Under the pieces are notes generated by a model. That model did no database searches. It saw only the letters and a list, made by a program, of their open reading frames with translations, and was not told the DNA's origin. Positions 60,556 through 64,000 of a DNA stretch of 64,000 nucleotides are shown piece by piece (positions within the stretch are counted from its first letter, which is position 1; every line of letters begins with the position of its first letter). The position numbers and the translations under genes are program-made. This DNA comes from CAVTHK01 sp964552235 (GTDB taxonomy: Bacteria; Spirochaetota; Spirochaetia; SZUA-6; CAVTHK01), in contig CAZKGO010000012.1 in assembly GCA_964552235.1 (NCBI GenBank), positions 12,704 through 76,703 on the forward strand. The letters are read 5' to 3'.

Positions 60556-61758
60556 ATGGAAGTCGGACAGATCTGGAAGGACCCGGTGCTGCGCTTTGTC
60601 GACCCCGTGAGCGGGCGCACGATCACGCGGCTGACAGGCTACAAAGGCCACTCGAACAACCTCTATTTCACCGACGACTTCTGGGTGACTGACTCGAGCT
60701 TCGTCTTCGTGAGCGACCGCGAGAACGCCTCCAACCTGTTCCTCTGCGACCTCGAGCGCGAGGCGATCACGCAGCTTACCGCATTCAGGGGCCCGCACCG
60801 GCCCGACGGCCTCATGTCCAAGGCCACCGGGCGCTTGCTTTTTTTCTATGGTCCTGTCCTCCACGAGCTCGATCCGCGCTCGATGAGGCTGCGCGTTGTC
60901 GCCGAGATCGAGCCGGGCCTGCAGCACACGGGCATGCATGCCGTGACCTGCGATGGCCGCTGGGCCTGCACTTGCCTGCGAACCGCCCTCGATGCGCGCG
61001 AGAGATCCGTGTACAACAAGTCGCCGGACTATCTGGAAAAGTTCCGCGAACAACCACTGTCGCGCATCGTCCGCATCGAGATCGCCACCGGCAAAATCGA
61101 GGCGGTGCACGAGGAGCGCTGCTTCGTGGAGCATGTGAACGCCAGCCCGACCGATGCCGACGTCCTGACCTTTTGCCACGAAGGGCCGTGGGCGCGGGTC
61201 GACCAGCGCATCTGGGGGCTGAACACCGCCAGCGGCCGCATCTGGAAGATCAGGCCGCAGGACGGGCGGGACGCGGCCATCGGGCACGAGTACTTCCTGC
61301 CCGGCGGGCAGTGGATCGGCTACCACGGCAGGCGGCTGCCGGAGGAACGGCTGCACTTTTTCGGCGCCACGCGCCTGGACAACTCCGAACGGTTCGAGCA
61401 CGACTTCGGCTACCACTGCACGCACGTTGTGAGCCGCGACCTCGATGTCTTCCTCGGCGACGGCACACCCGCCAACGTGCAGCCGTGGTTCCCTTCCCGC
61501 CAGAAGCCCTTCCTCATGCTGTTCCGTCGGACCCCGGAGGGCTTCGACGGTCCCCGCGTGCTGGCGTTCCATCGGGCCACCTTCAACGAGCAGTGCCAGC
61601 ACCCGCACGCGAGCTTCACTCCCGACGGCCGGCGCGTGCTCTACACCAGCGACATGGGCGGCTACTCCAACGTCCACCTCGTCGAGCTCGGTGCCATCGA
61701 GGACCTGCCCCGGGTCGAGGATGTGGATATCGAATGGGGAAAGCCGGGCGGCTCGTGA
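60556..61758 (+). CDS. Oligogalacturonate lyase-like beta-propeller protein (PL22 type)
   Basis: 400 aa, typical of oligogalacturonide lyase, a seven-bladed propeller that splits unsaturated digalacturonate into 5-keto-4-deoxyuronate. Family blocks: GRTITRLTGYKGHSNNLYFT near the N-terminus, GHEYFLPGGQWIGYHG mid-protein, and the manganese site EQCQHPHASFTPDG plus VLYTSDMGGYSNVHLVEL at the end. No signal peptide, so cytoplasmic, as expected after import of oligouronides. It anchors the prediction of pectin- or uronate-derived substrates for this operon. Confidence 0.83.
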   Translation: MEVGQIWKDPVLRFVDPVSGRTITRLTGYKGHSNNLYFTDDFWVTDSSFVFVSDRENASNLFLCDLEREAITQLTAFRGPHRPDGLMSKATGRLLFFYGPVLHELDPRSMRLRVVAEIEPGLQHTGMHAVTCDGRWACTCLRTALDARERSVYNKSPDYLEKFREQPLSRIVRIEIATGKIEAVHEERCFVEHVNASPTDADVLTFCHEGPWARVDQRIWGLNTASGRIWKIRPQDGRDAAIGHEYFLPGGQWIGYHGRRLPEERLHFFGATRLDNSERFEHDFGYHCTHVVSRDLDVFLGDGTPANVQPWFPSRQKPFLMLFRRTPEGFDGPRVLAFHRATFNEQCQHPHASFTPDGRRVLYTSDMGGYSNVHLVELGAIEDLPRVEDVDIEWGKPGGS

Positions 61759-61777
61759 GAGGTCTAGGGAGAAGGCA

Positions 61778-62929
61778 ATGACAGACAAGAAGGTCGCGGC
61801 CCCTGTGCCCGTGGCGGTGATCGGGGCGGGCAACTTCGCGCGGCGGCAGCACCTGCCTAACCTGGCGCGCATCCCGGAGTGCCGCCTGCGTGCGGTATGC
61901 GACCTCGACGCCGCGCTGGCCGAACGCATGCGCGAGCGCTGGGGCGCCGAGTACGCGGCCGCGGACTACCGGCGCGTGCTGGACGACAGGGAGGTCGAAG
62001 CGGTCGTCATCGCGGTGCGCGACGACATGCAGGCCCCCATCACGATCGCTGCGCTCGACGCGGGAAAGCACGTCTATGTCGAGAAACCGCTCGCCGAGAC
62101 CCCGCAGGCGTGCGCGTCCGTGGTCGAGGCCCAGCGGCGCGGCGGCAGGCGCGTGGCGGTGGGCTTCAACCGGCGATTCGCCCCGATCTACAGGCGGGCG
62201 CGCGAGATCATCGCAGCCGACGGCGGGCCGTTCAACGTGCATATGCGCATGGCCGACGACGCGTGGCGCTGGGCCACCGGCTATCCGCCGGGCTACCTGA
62301 TCAGGCACGACGTCTGCCACCTGTTCGATCTCCTGCGCTGGCTCAGCGGCAGCGCCGTCGTCTCGGTCTACTGCACCTCATCGCGTCCCGACGACGACTC
62401 GATGGTACTGCGCCTCGCCAGCGGCTGCGTCGCCTCCATCACCCAGAGCGCCCACGGCACGATGGACATGCCCAAGGAGCGCACGGAAATCATCAGCAGA
62501 CGGGGAGGGATCACGGCCGAGGACTTTGTGGAGCTGCGCAGCTACGGCTACCCCGGCGTGCCTGCCGTGACCACCTTTGCGGGCCACTCCCACCCCGACC
62601 AGGAGTTCATGCACACCCACCTCTACCGCCATCTCGGCGCGCAGGGGATGTACGCGCTGAGGCGCATGACCTGGGAGCTTCGCCAGCGGGTGGAGAGCGG
62701 AGTCGGCGCCGACGAGCCGGACGCCGCGGAGGTCCGCCGCTACGTCGAGAACACCCTGCCCAACTTCATGCGCGACCAGGGCTGGCTGGCCGCCCTGCGC
62801 GCCTTTGTCGTGTCGCTCGCCACAGGCGAGCCCACGGATCACGCGGGCGCCGAGGACGCGCTCATCGCGGCTCAGGTGGCCGACGCCTGCGTCCGCAGCA
62901 GGGACACGGGAGCTGTCGTGCGGCTGTAG
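61778..62929 (+). CDS. Gfo/Idh/MocA-family NAD(P)-dependent oxidoreductase
   Basis: 383 aa. Rossmann motif VAVIGAGNFARRQHLPNLAR (about 11-30), the conserved EKPLAET with the catalytic-type Lys, and the C-terminal alpha/beta domain with RHDVCHLFDLLRWLSG. Oxidises or isomerises a sugar or sugar acid. Last gene of the AraC-controlled operon, 19 bp after the lyase gene with a GGGAGAAGG site. Confidence 0.9.
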   Translation: MTDKKVAAPVPVAVIGAGNFARRQHLPNLARIPECRLRAVCDLDAALAERMRERWGAEYAAADYRRVLDDREVEAVVIAVRDDMQAPITIAALDAGKHVYVEKPLAETPQACASVVEAQRRGGRRVAVGFNRRFAPIYRRAREIIAADGGPFNVHMRMADDAWRWATGYPPGYLIRHDVCHLFDLLRWLSGSAVVSVYCTSSRPDDDSMVLRLASGCVASITQSAHGTMDMPKERTEIISRRGGITAEDFVELRSYGYPGVPAVTTFAGHSHPDQEFMHTHLYRHLGAQGMYALRRMTWELRQRVESGVGADEPDAAEVRRYVENTLPNFMRDQGWLAALRAFVVSLATGEPTDHAGAEDALIAAQVADACVRSRDTGAVVRL

Positions 62930-63103
62930 GCGGCCCGCGTCCGGCCCGTGACGTCGGCCCCATCGCCGGCTAACAGAGAAATGCGGCGCTTGGAGGCTGC
63001 AGGGCTTTGCCGGACAGCAGGTAGGTCCCACCCCGAATGGAGCTGCCTTGGCGGTGGTCAACGGTGCCGCGCTATTCTCCGTCGCCGGAGGACTCGCGCT
63101 TGC

Positions 63104-63163
63104 TTACTCCGAGCGGAGCTCGATCGCCCCGAAGAGAAAAAGATTGCCTTTCGCGTCCGGCAT
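63104..63163 (-). other. Possible 19-codon peptide or gene remnant behind a strong promoter
   Basis: ATG 63163 to TAA 63104 encodes MPDAKGNLFLFGAIELRSE. It lies about 20 bp after a near-consensus promoter, with a weak AAGG ribosome site. It may be the stump of a truncated gene. No family recognised. Confidence 0.3.
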
Positions 63164-63177
63164 GGTGAGCCTTTGTT

Positions 63178-63210
63178 AAATATCCTAACATATGTTTAGA
63201 TATTTGTCAA
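63178..63210 (-). promoter_or_regulatory. Palindromic operator overlapping a near-consensus promoter
   Basis: Arms AAATATCCTAACAT (63178-63191) and ATGTTTAGATATTT (63192-63205) match at 12 of 14 positions. On the minus strand they overlap TTGACA (63205-63210), 17-bp spacer, TAGGAT (63182-63187). The rest of the region 62930-63287 shows no other gene or signal. Confidence 0.65.
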
Positions 63211-63287
63211 GGAACCTCGCGGCTGCTGCGGCCCCTCAGACGAGCACACGCGCAGAGCGCAGTCCCGCCCGCCAGCTCCCATAGGCG

Positions 63288-63524
63288 TTGTTGACGCGCG
63301 GACTGCAGCACCACCTCGGTCACCACCTGGACGAGGGGGAGCGAGGCGCAACACTGGAGGTCAGGCGACGCCGCAACGTCATCGCCCGAATCATCCCGCA
63401 CACTGGCGACGAGCCGCTGGAACCCTGGCCGGATCTCAACCGGCGCCTGTCCCGATTGTACCCTGACGGTCCAATCGGAGAACCGGCGAGCGAACAGCTG
63501 TACAAGGACCGAGGTGATCGGTGA
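63288..63524 (+). CDS. Antitoxin-like protein, Phd/YefM family (start degraded)
   Basis: 78 aa. LQHHLGHHLDEGERGATLEV matches the core of Phd-type antitoxins, followed by NVIARIIP and the C-terminal toxin-binding part EPWPDLNRRLSRLYP and LYKDRGD. The normal N-terminal beta strand (M-x-x-V-x-x-REL) is incomplete; translation would have to begin at TTG 63285/63288, since a stop lies just upstream. It overlaps the toxin gene (GTGA). Probably a decaying gene. Confidence 0.65.
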   Translation: MLTRGLQHHLGHHLDEGERGATLEVRRRRNVIARIIPHTGDEPLEPWPDLNRRLSRLYPDGPIGEPASEQLYKDRGDR

Positions 63525-63850
63525 CGCCGTATGTCGACTCCGGAGCGCTGATCAAGCTCTACGTGAGAGAACTGAACTCGGCGGCGGCGGCCCGTTCGAT
63601 CAGGCGCTGGCGATTCATTCCACTGAACGCCATTCAGGAGCTGGAGATGAGGCTGCCAGAGCAGTACACCGCCGCAACCTTGGCGCGCTCCCTCGACATC
63701 ATGCACGTTGCGGCGGCGGTCGCCGCTGCGCCGGATGTCTTTGTCACGGCGGATTCGCGCCAGGAGAGCGTCGCGCGAAAAGCCGGTCTGCGAACGCAGA
63801 TGATACGGGGTGCGCGTCAAGCCGGTGCGGCTCGCAGATCGTTTGCCTAA
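63521..63850 (+). pseudogene. PIN-domain VapC-type toxin with internal deletion
   Basis: 109 aa. Acidic residues of the PIN nuclease can be placed: Asp 6 in YVDSGALIKLYVRE, Glu 40/42 in IQELEMR, Asp 59 in RSLDIMHVAAA and Asp 78 in VTADSRQ. Between IQELEMRLP and EQYTAATLARSLD some 30-40 residues of the usual 130-145 are missing in frame, so the fold is probably broken. GTG start overlaps the antitoxin stop. Confidence 0.65.
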
Positions 63851-63966
63851 CGCGCGCCCTGAACCGGTCGGGGTCCTTTCGCCAGCGCATGCAGCGCCAG
63901 TTCCGACTGTATCGCCGGTCACCGCTGTTGACGCCGCGGTCCCGTCCGCATTAGCCTCGGCTCACC

Positions 63967-64000
63967 ATGAGCGAAAAGATGAGAGACAGCAGCTGGGACC
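63967..64000 (+). CDS. Possible start of a further gene, cut by window end
   Basis: ATG followed by 10 open codons (MSEKMRDSSWD) to the window edge. No clear ribosome site. Too short to identify. Confidence 0.25.
   Translation, partial: MSEKMRDSSWD

Overview
The window is one strand of a very GC-rich bacterial scaffold, probably a metagenome-assembled genome, since it contains a 100-N scaffold gap (11189-11288) and a poly-G/poly-C artefact with 10 Ns (47774-47783). The best guess for the host is a high-GC member of the Spirochaetota. Several solute-binding proteins start with the lipobox-free signal type common in that phylum (Met-Lys, hydrophobic run, then Phe-Ala-Gly/Ala-Gly-Gly and Glu-Ala). 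The gene mix is also typical: many ABC importers with downstream catabolic genes, and YesN-like AraC sensors. This placement is inference. I saw no rRNA, tRNA, CRISPR array or prophage.

Layout: (1) 1-6196, minus: Opp-type oligopeptide/oligosaccharide importer (SBP, OppB, OppC, OppD, OppF), divergent from a GH42-like beta-galactosidase (6487-8577). (2) 8620-12984, minus: glycerophosphodiester phosphodiesterase, D-2-hydroxyacid dehydrogenase, FGGY sugar kinase and phosphohexomutase, with start/stop overlaps and broken by the scaffold gap. (3) 13229-14833: a secreted protein of unknown function and a PAP2 phosphatase. (4) 14865-18306: ribokinase-like kinase and an orphan phosphoribosyltransferase-like protein, divergent from a cytosine-deaminase-type amidohydrolase. 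(5) 18341-24192: two small genes, then a complete Liv-type branched-chain amino acid importer. (6) 24194-30333, minus: an operon with a strong promoter, encoding a second glycerophosphodiesterase, a Pot/Afu-type importer, a small beta-rich protein and a PHP phosphoesterase. It looks dedicated to uptake and cleavage of phosphate esters. (7) 30472-32485: zinc metallopeptidase and lysine 2,3-aminomutase. (8) 32590-39732, minus: Lpl/Ytc-type importer with an alpha/beta hydrolase and two FAD oxidoreductases. (9) 39852-42871: a damaged block. An intact OppF follows an OppD tail fused to a broken Gfo/Idh gene, then remnants of two sugar permeases. (10) 43069-50806: galactonate-dehydratase-like enzyme, iron-sulfur flavoprotein with TetR regulator, ECF-like sigma factor with small membrane protein, secreted hydrolase, AbrB-like protein and a beta-lactamase-fold hydrolase. 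(11) 51022-62929: broken heparinase II/III gene, then a YesN/AraC sensor, a divergent Lpl-type importer, a sulfatase-like MBL protein, an oligogalacturonate-lyase-like protein and a Gfo/Idh dehydrogenase. Together they read as a locus for acidic plant or algal oligosaccharides. (12) 63104-64000: a palindromic promoter, a decayed Phd/VapC-type toxin-antitoxin pair and the start of one more gene.

Shared regulatory features: each of the five solute-binding-protein genes is followed by a strong intercistronic hairpin. Several genes have a TGnTAnnnT extended -10 element, in two cases so close to the start codon that the mRNA should be leaderless. Many adjacent genes overlap as ATGA or TGATG. Frame damage is concentrated in 40.8-42.9 kb and 51.0-52.8 kb, some of it single-base loss in G or C runs, so true decay and sequencing error cannot be separated from the sequence alone.
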